From Pseudomonas sp. Bc-h (GTDB lineage Bacteria; Pseudomonadota; Gammaproteobacteria; Pseudomonadales; Pseudomonadaceae): 64,000 nt of DNA. The DNA lies in the NCBI RefSeq assembly GCF_002080045.1, contig NZ_MUIN01000003.1, positions 7,501-71,500 of the forward strand, given 5' to 3'. Under the pieces are notes generated by a model that ran no database searches, was not told the DNA's origin, and saw only the letters and a program-made list of their open reading frames with translations. Positions within the stretch are counted from its first letter, which is position 1, and each line of letters starts with the position of its first letter. Shown one piece after another: positions 54,315-62,615 of this stretch. A program made the translations under genes and the position numbers.

Positions 54315-55373
54315 TCAACGATGTGGCCCCAGGTGAAGAAGCACATGGGCGTGTTGCCAGAAGCTGGGAGCGTGTCTTCGTGAGGTTGCATACAACGGCC
54401 GAACCCGGTAGTTGATCAGGGTCATGGTCAGCATCAACGCTGCGCCCCCAGCGTTATGAGCGACAGCCGTTGCCAATGGCAGGTGGTACAGCACATTGCT
54501 GACGCCCAGCCCGACCTGAACACCCAGCGCCAGCACCAGCAAACCCGCCAGGCTTTTGAGGCCGGCGCGATGCATCTGCCAGGCCAGCGCAAGCAATGAG
54601 AGCGTCACTAGCACTGCGCCGATGCGGTGGGTCAGGTGAATCGCAGTTCGCGCGGTGCTGTCCAGCTTGCCACCGAGATAATTGGGGCCGATGTGCTGGG
54701 TCAGATGAAAGCCATTGGCGAAGTCGGCCTCCGGCCACCACTGACCCTGACAGGTCGGCAGGTCTGTGCAGGCCATGGCCGCGTAGTTGGAGCTGACCCA
54801 GCCGCCGAGGGCGATCTGCAGCCCCACCAGCACCAGACCGACCGCCGCCAGACGCCGCAAGCGCGGGCCAATCTGCGGCATCGGCGAGAACGCCCCACTC
54901 AGGCGAAGCGTCAGCAGAAACAACAGGCTAAGCGTCGTGATGCCGCCCAGCAAATGCGCCGTGACCACCTGCGGCCAGAGCTTGAGCGTTACCGTCCACA
55001 TGCCGAACGCGGCCTGTGCGAACACTACCCCCACTAATGCCAACGGCAGCCCCACCGGTTGATCGACGAAATGCCGCCGATGCCAGGCCTGCACGCCGAG
55101 CATCATGATCATCAGCGCCAGACCACCCGCGAAATAGCGATGGACCATCTCGTTGCGACCCTTGTGCTCTTCCACCGGAGCATCTGGAAAATGCAGCTCG
55201 GCATGAGCCAGCTGCACCTCGCTCTTGGGCACGCTGATGAAGCCATAACAGCCGGGCCAGTCAGGGCAGCCAAGGCCGGCATGGGTCAGTCGGGTGTAGG
55301 CGCCGAGCAGCACGACCACCAGCGCCAAGCCGGTTGCAAACAGTGCGAGACGAAATCCGGGCCTGGTCATCAT
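54315..55373 (-). CDS. ctaA: Heme A synthase (COX15/CtaA)
   Basis: 352 aa, eight helices. Paired heme His sites occur in RLTHAG, VHRYFAGG, TAHLLGG and HLTHRIGA, with HNAGGAALML late; the CPDWPGC and CTDLPTC cysteine pairs of COX15 are present. It oxidises the heme O methyl group to make heme A. The start at 55373 lies seven bases downstream of the preceding gene's stop. Confidence 0.93.
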   Translation of the reverse strand: MMTRPGFRLALFATGLALVVVLLGAYTRLTHAGLGCPDWPGCYGFISVPKSEVQLAHAELHFPDAPVEEHKGRNEMVHRYFAGGLALMIMMLGVQAWHRRHFVDQPVGLPLALVGVVFAQAAFGMWTVTLKLWPQVVTAHLLGGITTLSLLFLLTLRLSGAFSPMPQIGPRLRRLAAVGLVLVGLQIALGGWVSSNYAAMACTDLPTCQGQWWPEADFANGFHLTQHIGPNYLGGKLDSTARTAIHLTHRIGAVLVTLSLLALAWQMHRAGLKSLAGLLVLALGVQVGLGVSNVLYHLPLATAVAHNAGGAALMLTMTLINYRVRPLYATSRRHAPSFWQHAHVLLHLGPHR

Positions 55374-55380
55374 GACCCCC

Positions 55381-55974
55381 TTATCCGATGTTCGACAGTT
55401 TCAGCAATTGGCGCAGATCGTTGAGCAAGTCCTTGCCGTTGACCTGCGCGCCATAGCGAAGCACGAGATTGCCGTGAGGATCGACGATCCACAGTTGCGG
55501 CAGGTCAACGCCCGGCGCCGTGCGCTGGTAGCGCTTGAGGTCCAGCGGGTAACGTTGCAGCTGCGGATATTCGCGGGTCAGTTTGGCGTCGTACTCGGGA
55601 TCGAGCGGCTGAGTGGTGGTCAGCGCATGGCTGGCGCGGGAGGCATCACGCCCCAGCCCGATCTGCACCTGCCGCGCCAGATACACCAGTTGCTGGCAGT
55701 CGGCTTCGCATTGGTCGGGCGCGGTCACCAAGAGCTGCCAGCGTTTCTCGTCGGCCTGCACGCCCAGTTCGGTGCGGCTCTCGCCATTGCCGATCAGTTC
55801 GCCATGAAAGCTGCGACTGTCCGGCACCCAGAACTTGAACTTGTACATGCTGGTGGCCAGGATCATCGGCCCGAGCGCTACCAGCAGAACCAGAATCAGC
55901 TGCAACCGCCCTCGACGCCGATTCTTCGGCGGCCGGGTTTCAGACATGCTGGCTGGATTCATCGCTGTTCCCAT
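55381..55974 (-). CDS. Conserved membrane-anchored protein of the COX assembly unit (PA0111-like)
   Basis: 197 aa. A basic N-terminus, one helix (LILVLLVALGPMILATSMYK) and a thioredoxin-like soluble part without active cysteines (WQLLVTAPDQCEADCQQLVY has a CxxxxC pair). The ATG at 55974 has AAGGAG seven bases upstream and overlaps SURF1 by 35 bases; internal ATGs at 55962 and 55947 lack this. It is found at this place in pseudomonad cox clusters; role in oxidase assembly is inferred from context. Confidence 0.82.
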   Translation of the reverse strand: MGTAMNPASMSETRPPKNRRRGRLQLILVLLVALGPMILATSMYKFKFWVPDSRSFHGELIGNGESRTELGVQADEKRWQLLVTAPDQCEADCQQLVYLARQVQIGLGRDASRASHALTTTQPLDPEYDAKLTREYPQLQRYPLDLKRYQRTAPGVDLPQLWIVDPHGNLVLRYGAQVNGKDLLNDLRQLLKLSNIG

Positions 55975-56716
55975 GCGGTTTCTCCTTCTTTTTATTTTTT
56001 TGGTCAGTGCGCTTGGCAATCCGAGGCTGGCTGAAGCTGAGATACAGATAAAGCCCGACCAGCGCCGTGGCCATGGCGAACCACTGCACCGCATAGCCCA
56101 GATGCTTTTCCGGGCTCATGGCGACTACCGGCCAGTCGGTGCGATAGGCCGCCGGCCCTGCTTCGAGCCGCAGTTCATGGGCAAAGCCTTCGCGACTCAG
56201 CTCCGGCCAGACCTTGGCCGGGTCCATCGCCGTGACCAGTTTCGGCCAACTGCCGCTCTGCGCATCGGGGTGCAACTGGAAGGTCGCGCCTGGAGACAGG
56301 TAAACCCAGGCGTCCAGATTCAGCGATTGCGCAGGGGTATCGAATACCGGCGGTGTACGTCGGTCCGGCCAGGGCAACCAGCCGCGGTTGACCATCAGCC
56401 ACAGGCCGCTCGACTGGTCATGAAAGGGCTGAATCAATTCGACGCCAGCCTTGCCGTCACGGGTGCTGTTATCCAGTAGGAGGCTGTGCTCGGCATCGAA
56501 GCTGCCGCGCAGCTGGACCCGGCGATAAGCAGGATCGGCAGTGGTCGGCAGTAACTCGGCGGACATCGGCGGCGCGGCCCGGCGCTCGGCATAATTGGCG
56601 AGCATGACGCGCTTTTCCTCACCCCGATTAAATTGCCAGCAGCCCAGCGAGATCAGCACCGGCAGCAGCACAAGGACCACCAGCGTGGGCGCAATGCCAG
56701 GCCGAAAGCGCTTCAT
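55940..56716 (-). CDS. SURF1-family cytochrome oxidase assembly protein
   Basis: 258 aa with one helix at each end and the SURF1 motifs FDAEHSLLLDNSTRDGKAG, VNRGWLPWPDRR and the C-terminal HLGYAVQWFAMATALVGLYL. SURF1 helps insert heme A into subunit I. It heads the minus-strand unit SURF1-PA0111-like-ctaA-cyoE-sco and diverges from the DUF2909 gene (71 bases). Confidence 0.9.
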   Translation of the reverse strand: MKRFRPGIAPTLVVLVLLPVLISLGCWQFNRGEEKRVMLANYAERRAAPPMSAELLPTTADPAYRRVQLRGSFDAEHSLLLDNSTRDGKAGVELIQPFHDQSSGLWLMVNRGWLPWPDRRTPPVFDTPAQSLNLDAWVYLSPGATFQLHPDAQSGSWPKLVTAMDPAKVWPELSREGFAHELRLEAGPAAYRTDWPVVAMSPEKHLGYAVQWFAMATALVGLYLYLSFSQPRIAKRTDQKNKKKEKPHGNSDESSQHV

Positions 56717-56787
56717 TACGCTTCCCGCGCCTGCTGACGAGCCACACCTATACTCCCTTGCATAGCGTTTGCTCCCGGAGTTACCCG

Positions 56788-56991
56788 ATGCTCAAAGCGG
56801 CCATTGTTTTTATGCTCATCGCCACGGTGGTCAGTCTGTTCAGCGGCCTGTTCTTTCTGGTCAAGGACGACGCGTCATCCACCCGGCTGGTCAAGGCGCT
56901 CACCGTGCGCGTGACCTGCGCCGCCATCACCTTGGTGTTGATCGCCTATGGGTATTTCAGCGGGCAGCTTGTCTATCACACGCCCTGGTAA
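56788..56991 (+). CDS. DUF2909 twin-transmembrane protein
   Basis: 67 aa, two helices (MLKAAIVFMLIATVVSLFSG; RVTCAAITLVLIAYGYFSG) with a charged hinge VKDDASSTRLVK. This fits DUF2909 of the cox cluster. GGAG lies eight bases before the ATG. It is the only gene of the oxidase region on the plus strand and separates coxC from SURF1. Function unknown. Confidence 0.87.
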   Translation: MLKAAIVFMLIATVVSLFSGLFFLVKDDASSTRLVKALTVRVTCAAITLVLIAYGYFSGQLVYHTPW

Positions 56992-57070
56992 AAACCTCAC
57001 CCACACTGATATCCACCTTTAGCACCGACCTGTGGGAGGGGGCTTTGCATTCATCCCGCGGACATCGCCT

Positions 57071-57955
57071 TCAAAGCACATACACAAATACGAACAACCC
57101 CACCCAGACCACATCCACGAAGTGCCAGTACCAGCTCGCCGCCTCGAATCCGAACTGATGCTCGGCATCGAAATGTCCGCGCATGATCCGCATCAACATC
57201 ACAAATAGAATGATCGTGCCGATGGTCACGTGGGCGCCGTGAAACCCCGTAAGCATGAAGAAGGTCGCGCCATATATGCCCGAGCCCAGAGTCAGGCCCA
57301 GTTCGGTATAGGCCTCGTGATATTCCTTGGCCTGCAGCGACAGAAAGGCGATGCCCAGCAGAATGGTCAGCGCCAGCCACAGCTTCAAAGCGCCGCGATG
57401 GCCCTTTTTCAAAGCGTGGTGAGCGATGGTCACCGTGACACTGGAACTGACCAGCAGCACGGTGTTGATCAAGGGAAGATGCCACGGATCGATGATTTCC
57501 CTGGGCGGCGGAAACATCTTCGGATCGGGCGTGTGCAGCAACGGCCAGGTGTACTGAAAGTTCGGCCACAGCATGTGCGCAATGCCTTTCGGTCCTTCGC
57601 CACCCAACGCCGGGCCCGCTACGTTGCGCACATAAAACAGCGCACCAAAGAACGCCACGAAAAACATGACTTCCGAAAAGATGAACCAGCTCATGCCCCA
57701 GCGGAACGAACGGTCCATCTGCGCGCTGTACAGCCCCGCCCGGCCTTCCTTGATTACCGTACCGAACCAGCCAAACATGATGTAGGCGACGATCAGCCCG
57801 CCAATCGCAAAGAAGATCGGCCCGTGGGATTCACGTCCTGCCTTCATGTCGATGAACCAGGTGCCCAGGCCGTACATGGTGATGAACATGCCGACCGTAG
57901 CGATGATCGGCCATTTGCTCTGCGCCGGAACGTAGTAATGCTCATGCGTTGCCAT
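57071..57955 (-). CDS. coxC: Cytochrome c oxidase subunit III
   Basis: 294 aa, seven helices: MSWFIFSEVMFFVAFFGALF, SSSVTVTIAHHALKKG, LTGFHGAHVTIGTIIL and FEAASWYWHFVDVVWVGLF are the COX3 hallmarks. The start MATHEHYYVP at 57955 follows GGAG. It is the fourth gene of ctaC-ctaD-ctaG-coxC. Confidence 0.95.
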   Translation of the reverse strand: MATHEHYYVPAQSKWPIIATVGMFITMYGLGTWFIDMKAGRESHGPIFFAIGGLIVAYIMFGWFGTVIKEGRAGLYSAQMDRSFRWGMSWFIFSEVMFFVAFFGALFYVRNVAGPALGGEGPKGIAHMLWPNFQYTWPLLHTPDPKMFPPPREIIDPWHLPLINTVLLVSSSVTVTIAHHALKKGHRGALKLWLALTILLGIAFLSLQAKEYHEAYTELGLTLGSGIYGATFFMLTGFHGAHVTIGTIILFVMLMRIMRGHFDAEHQFGFEAASWYWHFVDVVWVGLFVFVYVL

Positions 57956-57981
57956 CTTCTGAATCTCCTCGGCCCGGAGGC

Positions 57982-58545
57982 CTAGCCACCATTTGCCGCA
58001 ACAGGGCGGGCGACCGGTGGCATGCGAGCGGTGATATCGAACAGCGTGTAAGCGAGCGTCAGGTGTTTCACATCTTTGGGCAGGTCGCGATCGACGATGA
58101 AGCGCACTGGCATTTCGATGCGTTCGCCCGGTTGCAGCATTTGTTGGGTGAAGCAGAAGCATTCGGTCTTGTGGAAGTAAACCGCGGCGGTGCTCGGCGA
58201 GATGCTCGGGATCGCCTGCGCGGTCATCGGCTTGTTGGTCGGGTTCTGCGCCACGAACAGCATTTCGCTGACCGCGCCAGGGTGCACGGTCAGTTCTTCA
58301 GCCTTGGGGAAAAAGCCCCAGCTCATGTCGGCATTGTTGGTCGCCAGAAACTGCACCCGCACCTGGCGACTGTCATCGACCTGCTGGGTTTGCGTGTACT
58401 GGTCCCCGGTCTTGCCATTGATGCCCAGCGCCTTGCACATCACGTCGTAGAGCGGCACCAGCGCGAATCCGAAGGCGAACATCGCCACCACCAATATCAG
58501 GAGGCGGGTCACGAGTCGCTTGTTCGGGCGCAGCGTGTCGCTCAT
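57982..58545 (-). CDS. ctaG: Cytochrome c oxidase assembly protein CtaG (Cox11)
   Basis: 187 aa with one N-terminal helix and a periplasmic Cox11 domain. The copper motif FHKTECFCFTQQ is present, as is LPLYDVMCK-type Cys near the helix. It supplies copper to the CuB centre of subunit I. It lies between ctaD and coxC with short gaps. Confidence 0.94.
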   Translation of the reverse strand: MSDTLRPNKRLVTRLLILVVAMFAFGFALVPLYDVMCKALGINGKTGDQYTQTQQVDDSRQVRVQFLATNNADMSWGFFPKAEELTVHPGAVSEMLFVAQNPTNKPMTAQAIPSISPSTAAVYFHKTECFCFTQQMLQPGERIEMPVRFIVDRDLPKDVKHLTLAYTLFDITARMPPVARPVAANGG

Positions 58546-58559
58546 CTCACTTCACTCCC

Positions 58560-60146
58560 TCACTTGACTTCTGGTGGTGTCACGAAGGTGTGATACGGCG
58601 CAGGCGAAGGCACGGTCCACTCCAGCCCATCGGCACCATCCCAGGGTTTGGCCGGGGCCGGCGGGCCGCCACGGATAGTCTTGATCACGATGAACAGGAA
58701 AAAGATCTGGGTCGCGCCGAAGGTAAAGGCGCCAATCGACGAGACCATGTTGAAGTCGGCGAACTGCAGGTTGTAATCCGGCACCCGACGCGGCATTCCG
58801 GCCAGCCCCACGAAATGCATCGGGAAGAACGCCATGTTCATGCCGATGAAGGACAGCCAGAAGTGCAGCTTGCCCAGGGTTTCGTCGTACATGTGGCCTG
58901 TCCATTTCGGCAGCCAGTAATAGGCCGAGGCGAAGATGCCGAAGATCGCGCCCGGGACCAGCACGTAATGGAAGTGCGCGACGACGAAGTAAGTGTCCTG
59001 GTACTGAAAGTCAGCCGGTGCGATTGCCAGCATGAGCCCGGAGAAGCCGCCGATGGTGAACAGAATTACAAACGCCACGGCGAACAGCATTGGCGTCTCG
59101 AAGGTCAGTTCGCCCTGCCACATCGTGCTGACCCAGTTGAATACCTTCACCCCGGTTGGCACGGCAATCAGCATGGTGGCGTACATGAAGAACAGCTCGC
59201 CCACCAACGGAATGCCGACCACGAACATGTGGTGCGCCCAGACGATGAACGACAGGAAGGCGATGCTCGCCGTGGCGTAGACCATGGAGGTGTAGCCGAA
59301 CAGCGGTTTGCGCGAGAACGCCGGGATGATCGAACTGACCGCGCCGAATGCCGGCAGGATCATGATGTATACCTCGGGATGCCCGAAAAACCAGAACACA
59401 TGTTGGAACAGCACCGGATCACCGCCGCCGGCGGCGCTGAAAAAACTGGTGTGGAAGTGAATGTCCATCAGCATCATGGTCACGCAGCCCGCCAATACCG
59501 GCATCACAGCGATCAACAAAAACGCTGTGATCAGCCAGGTCCAGACGAACAGCGGCATTTTCATCAGGGTCATCCCGGGTGCGCGCAGGTTGAGGATGGT
59601 TGCGATGACATTGATCGCCCCCATGATCGAACTGATGCCCATCAAGTGGATGGCGAAGATGAAGTAGGTGACGCTTTCCGGTGCGTAGGTGGTGGAGAGC
59701 GGGGCGTAGAAGGTCCATCCGAAGTTCGGTCCGCCGCCCGGCGTGAACAAAGTCGAGACCAGCAGCAGAAAGGCGGCGGGCAGCAACCAGAAACTGAAGT
59801 TGTTCATGCGCGGCAACGCCATGTCCGGGGCGCCGATCATCAACGGGATCATCCAGTTGGCCAGCCCGACAAAGGCCGGCATCACCGCGCCGAACACCAT
59901 CACCAGCCCGTGCATGGTGGTCATCTGGTTGAAGAAGGCAGGCTCGACGATCTGCAAGCCGGGCTGGAACAGTTCTGCACGTATCACCATGGCGAACGAG
60001 CCGCCCAGCAGGAACATGCAGAAGCTGAACCACAGGTACAGCGTGCCGATGTCTTTGTGGTTGGTGGTCAGCACCCAGCGCATCAGGCCCTTGGCCGGAC
60101 CATGCACATGGCCTTCGTGGCCATGGTCGTCAATCACTGCGCTCAT
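58560..60146 (-). CDS. ctaD: Cytochrome c oxidase subunit I
   Basis: 528 aa, 12 helices. Heme and copper His residues lie in MTTMHGLVMVFG, HPEVYIMILPAFG (with the His-Tyr pair), WAHHMFVVG and VVAHFHYVLVPG. It is the catalytic subunit of an aa3-type oxidase. The ATG at 60146 (MSAVIDDHGHEG) follows AGGAGAC; the frame runs further up without similarity. The N-terminus is His-rich. Confidence 0.96.
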   Translation of the reverse strand: MSAVIDDHGHEGHVHGPAKGLMRWVLTTNHKDIGTLYLWFSFCMFLLGGSFAMVIRAELFQPGLQIVEPAFFNQMTTMHGLVMVFGAVMPAFVGLANWMIPLMIGAPDMALPRMNNFSFWLLPAAFLLLVSTLFTPGGGPNFGWTFYAPLSTTYAPESVTYFIFAIHLMGISSIMGAINVIATILNLRAPGMTLMKMPLFVWTWLITAFLLIAVMPVLAGCVTMMLMDIHFHTSFFSAAGGGDPVLFQHVFWFFGHPEVYIMILPAFGAVSSIIPAFSRKPLFGYTSMVYATASIAFLSFIVWAHHMFVVGIPLVGELFFMYATMLIAVPTGVKVFNWVSTMWQGELTFETPMLFAVAFVILFTIGGFSGLMLAIAPADFQYQDTYFVVAHFHYVLVPGAIFGIFASAYYWLPKWTGHMYDETLGKLHFWLSFIGMNMAFFPMHFVGLAGMPRRVPDYNLQFADFNMVSSIGAFTFGATQIFFLFIVIKTIRGGPPAPAKPWDGADGLEWTVPSPAPYHTFVTPPEVK

Positions 60147-60201
60147 GTCCTGTCTCCTGCGAAACGCTGACGGGTATTCAATCTTGCGGGCGGCAATTCG
60201 A

Positions 60202-60269
60202 TGTAGCTGCACGACTTGCCAGCGATAGCGATCTCAAGGCCGCCACCGCCGGCGAGCCGGGCTGCTACA
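60202..60269. repeat. REP-type inverted repeat (copy 5) between ctaC and ctaD
   Basis: TGTAGCTGCACGACTTGCCA (from 60202) faces CGCCGGCGAGCCGGGCTGCT (60247-60266) then ACA. It is located inside the cox operon, between subunits II and I, where it could form an mRNA-stabilising or attenuating hairpin. Confidence 0.78.
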
Positions 60270-60297
60270 GGAGGCACGGCGGGAATCAAAAAAGCGT

Positions 60298-61425
60298 TCA
60301 TTTCGCCTCCGCCTGTTTCAGTGCAAACACGTCTTTGGGCGTGACCATGTCGCCCTTGTTATTGCCCCACGCGTTGCGCTCGTAGGTGACGACTGCGGCG
60401 ATATCGACTTCCGACAGCTGCTTGCCGAACGCCGCCATCGCCGTGCCTGGCCGACCGTGGAATACCGTGGAGAGGTGTTCTTCTTTCGGACCCATCACGG
60501 TTTTCGAGCCCTTGAGCGCCGGGAACATCGGCGGCAGCCCCTGACCTTCAGCCTGGTGACAGGCCACACATGTCGTGTGATAAACCTTGTCGCCCTGAGC
60601 CACCAACTCCTCAAGCGTCCATTCCTTGCTGGTCAGCTCCTTGAGCTTGGCGGCTTCTTCCTTGCGACCGGCAAGCCAGGTGTCGTAGTCGGCCTGCGTC
60701 TTGGCCTCGACCACGATCGGCATGAAGCCGTGGTCCTTGCCGCACAGTTCAGAGCATTGCCCACGATAGATGCCCGGCTTCTCGATCCGGGTCCAGGCCT
60801 CGTTGACGAAGCCGGGAATGGCGTCGCGCTTGACCGCAAAAGCAGGCACCCACCAGGAATGGATGACGTCGGCGGCCGTCACCAGAAAGCGAATTTTCAC
60901 GCCTACCGGGACCACCAACGGCTGATCCACCTCAAGCAGGTAGTGCTCGCCCTTGGTTTCCTTGTTGTGGATCTGGTCGGCGGGGGTCGCCAGGTTGCTG
61001 AAGAATTCGACGTCCTGACCCAGGTACTTGTAATGCCACTTCCACTGGTAACCGGTGATCTGGATATCCAGACCCGATTCCGTGCTGTCGTACATTTGGA
61101 TCAAGGTCTTGGTGGCGGGGATCGCCATGACGATCAGGATCAGCAACGGCACGACGGTCCAGAGGATTTCCACCGTGGTGCTTTCATGGAATTTCGCGGC
61201 AACCTGTCCGGTCGAGCGGCGATGAACGATCATCGACCAGAACATCGCACCGAACACGATGATCCCGATCACCACACATATCCAGAAAATGGTCATGTGC
61301 AGATCGAAGACTTCGTGACTGACCTCGGTCGCTCCAGGTGCCATATTCGTGGTCCAGGCGGCGTGTGCCTGGCCGAATATCGACCACAACAGGAGGCCCA
61401 TCCAGACGTGTGGATGTCGCATCAT
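60298..61425 (-). CDS. ctaC: Cytochrome c oxidase subunit II with fused cytochrome c
   Basis: 375 aa. Signal peptide, two helices (~45-67, ~85-105), and a cupredoxin domain with CuA ligands His189, Cys224, Cys228, His232 and Met235 in GQCSELCGKDHGFM. A C-terminal cytochrome c domain has CVACH (286-290) and an axial Met in the GRPGTAMAAFG region. The fusion marks a caa3-type oxidase, which takes electrons from soluble carriers. First gene of the cox operon. Confidence 0.96.
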   Translation of the reverse strand: MMRHPHVWMGLLLWSIFGQAHAAWTTNMAPGATEVSHEVFDLHMTIFWICVVIGIIVFGAMFWSMIVHRRSTGQVAAKFHESTTVEILWTVVPLLILIVMAIPATKTLIQMYDSTESGLDIQITGYQWKWHYKYLGQDVEFFSNLATPADQIHNKETKGEHYLLEVDQPLVVPVGVKIRFLVTAADVIHSWWVPAFAVKRDAIPGFVNEAWTRIEKPGIYRGQCSELCGKDHGFMPIVVEAKTQADYDTWLAGRKEEAAKLKELTSKEWTLEELVAQGDKVYHTTCVACHQAEGQGLPPMFPALKGSKTVMGPKEEHLSTVFHGRPGTAMAAFGKQLSEVDIAAVVTYERNAWGNNKGDMVTPKDVFALKQAEAK

Positions 61426-61844
61426 TGCGGTTTCCCCTCTTGTTCTTCTTATTAGCCAGCAGTCATTTCAGGCGGGGTGAACACCGTGCCGTGCGCAGCG
61501 GCGTTCACAAGTGCCTGTGCGGGCGAGGGAGCGGTCGGGTAAGTGGCTAGAGGACCGGGGCCAAGCCTGCGTCACATTCCAGTTGCATCAGCAAACTCAT
61601 CACAAACCCGAGTATAGACACGGCCAAACGGTGCGCAATGCAGTGGAGATTCCGCGAAACCCAGCTATACGCACGCGCATTTACGAGAAAATTCAGGATC
61701 AATGCGGGAAAACTGGCCTTTTAATAGCGGATGCACATAACTATGAAATTGTTATGACAATTACGTCTTAGCGACGTTGATAAGCAAGCTAACGTATGAC
61801 TTCCCTATAATGACAGCCTGGTTTTATTGCCCTATGGAGCATTC
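61426..61844. other. Intergenic region upstream of the cox operon
   Basis: 419 bases between the divergent ctaC and the PA0104-like gene, with no supported gene (an 86-codon frame at 61511-61771 has no features). TATAAT at 61806-61811 is a possible -10 for the downstream gene, but no -35 stands at standard spacing. An AT-rich part (61680-61800) fits a promoter region. Confidence 0.45.
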
Positions 61845-62498
61845 ATGAACACCGCCGCATTGCGCGAGCAGATCACACGAGCACAGGAACACGAGACCCA
61901 GACCGGTCAGTTATTGCGCCAACTCGAATTGCAGCTTCCCCATTTGCACCCTGCCATCCATCTTCCCGATGTCGACGCGCGAGGTGTGCTGACGCGTTTT
62001 GTGATCGCCTACATCGAACAGGTCCCGGATTTGCTGGACGCCGCCCACGACGTGGCACTGCAAGCCGGGATCGATAGTCAGATCAAACCCGTCCTGAAAA
62101 TCGCCGAACAGTTTTTCAGTGCACCGCCCGCCATCATGGCTGGTCATGAAGGTCTGGATGGCCTTCTGGACGAAGCCTATCTGGCGCATCGTCTGGTAGA
62201 AGAGGTGAATGACCTGTACATCGTGCACTTCGGCCAGCCGCTGATTCCGGTGAACACCACTGTGGCCAGCGTCATTGCCCATCAACTGATTGGTGAGGAC
62301 TTCGCCAACCAGCTTGATGAAGTGGTGCATCACGCCATCGACGAGTTGCTCGGCGAAGACAGCTTTTCGCTGGAGTCGGTGGAGGCCTATCGAGACCAAC
62401 TCGTCAGCCCGGATACCGAAGCTGCGTGGAAACGCTGGCCAAGCCTGTCGCGCCAACTGGGCGTGGGGCTTGAGATGGAATGCACGAAGGATTTATAG
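61845..62498 (+). CDS. Conserved hypothetical protein (PA0104-like)
   Basis: 217 aa, soluble, no signal peptide or helix in the membrane. It starts MNTAALREQITRAQEHETQT and has DLLDAAHDVALQAGIDSQIK and HRLVEEVNDLYIVHFGQPLI. GGAG stands six bases before the ATG at 61845. The homologue in P. aeruginosa also lies between coxB and the sulfate transporter gene. No domain known to me. Confidence 0.83.
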   Translation: MNTAALREQITRAQEHETQTGQLLRQLELQLPHLHPAIHLPDVDARGVLTRFVIAYIEQVPDLLDAAHDVALQAGIDSQIKPVLKIAEQFFSAPPAIMAGHEGLDGLLDEAYLAHRLVEEVNDLYIVHFGQPLIPVNTTVASVIAHQLIGEDFANQLDEVVHHAIDELLGEDSFSLESVEAYRDQLVSPDTEAAWKRWPSLSRQLGVGLEMECTKDL

Positions 62499-62519
62499 GG
62501 CTGCTGGCGGCATATGACC

Positions 62520-62586
62520 TGTAGCAGGCCGGCTTGGCGGCGGTAGCGATCACAAGATTGCCACCGCCGGCAAGCCGGACTGTCAC
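62520..62586. repeat. REP-type inverted repeat (copy 6)
   Basis: TGTAGCAGGCCGGCTTGGCG (from 62520) faces CACCGCCGGCAAGCCGGACT (to ~62581). It lies between two convergent genes, the common place for REPs. Confidence 0.8.
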
Positions 62587-62615
62587 CGAATGTTCCCAGT
62601 CGGGCTAATCAATGC

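Noticed and set aside
57031..57048. Single TGTGGGAGGGGGCTTTGC word resembling half of a Pseudomonas REP
   Set aside because: No facing arm is present, so it cannot be called a REP element; possibly a remnant.
58590..60170. 526-codon open frame on the plus strand opposite ctaD
   Set aside because: Composition is His/Gln/Arg-rich nonsense typical of the antisense of a GC-rich gene, and the opposite strand encodes a clear cytochrome oxidase subunit I.
61511..61771. 86-codon plus-strand frame upstream of the PA0104-like gene
   Set aside because: It lies in the promoter region of the cox operon and has no recognisable features.
61783..61811. Sigma-70 promoter with TATAAT at 61806 for the PA0104-like gene
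   Set aside because: No acceptable -35 at 16-18 bases; TTGATA is 22 bases away.
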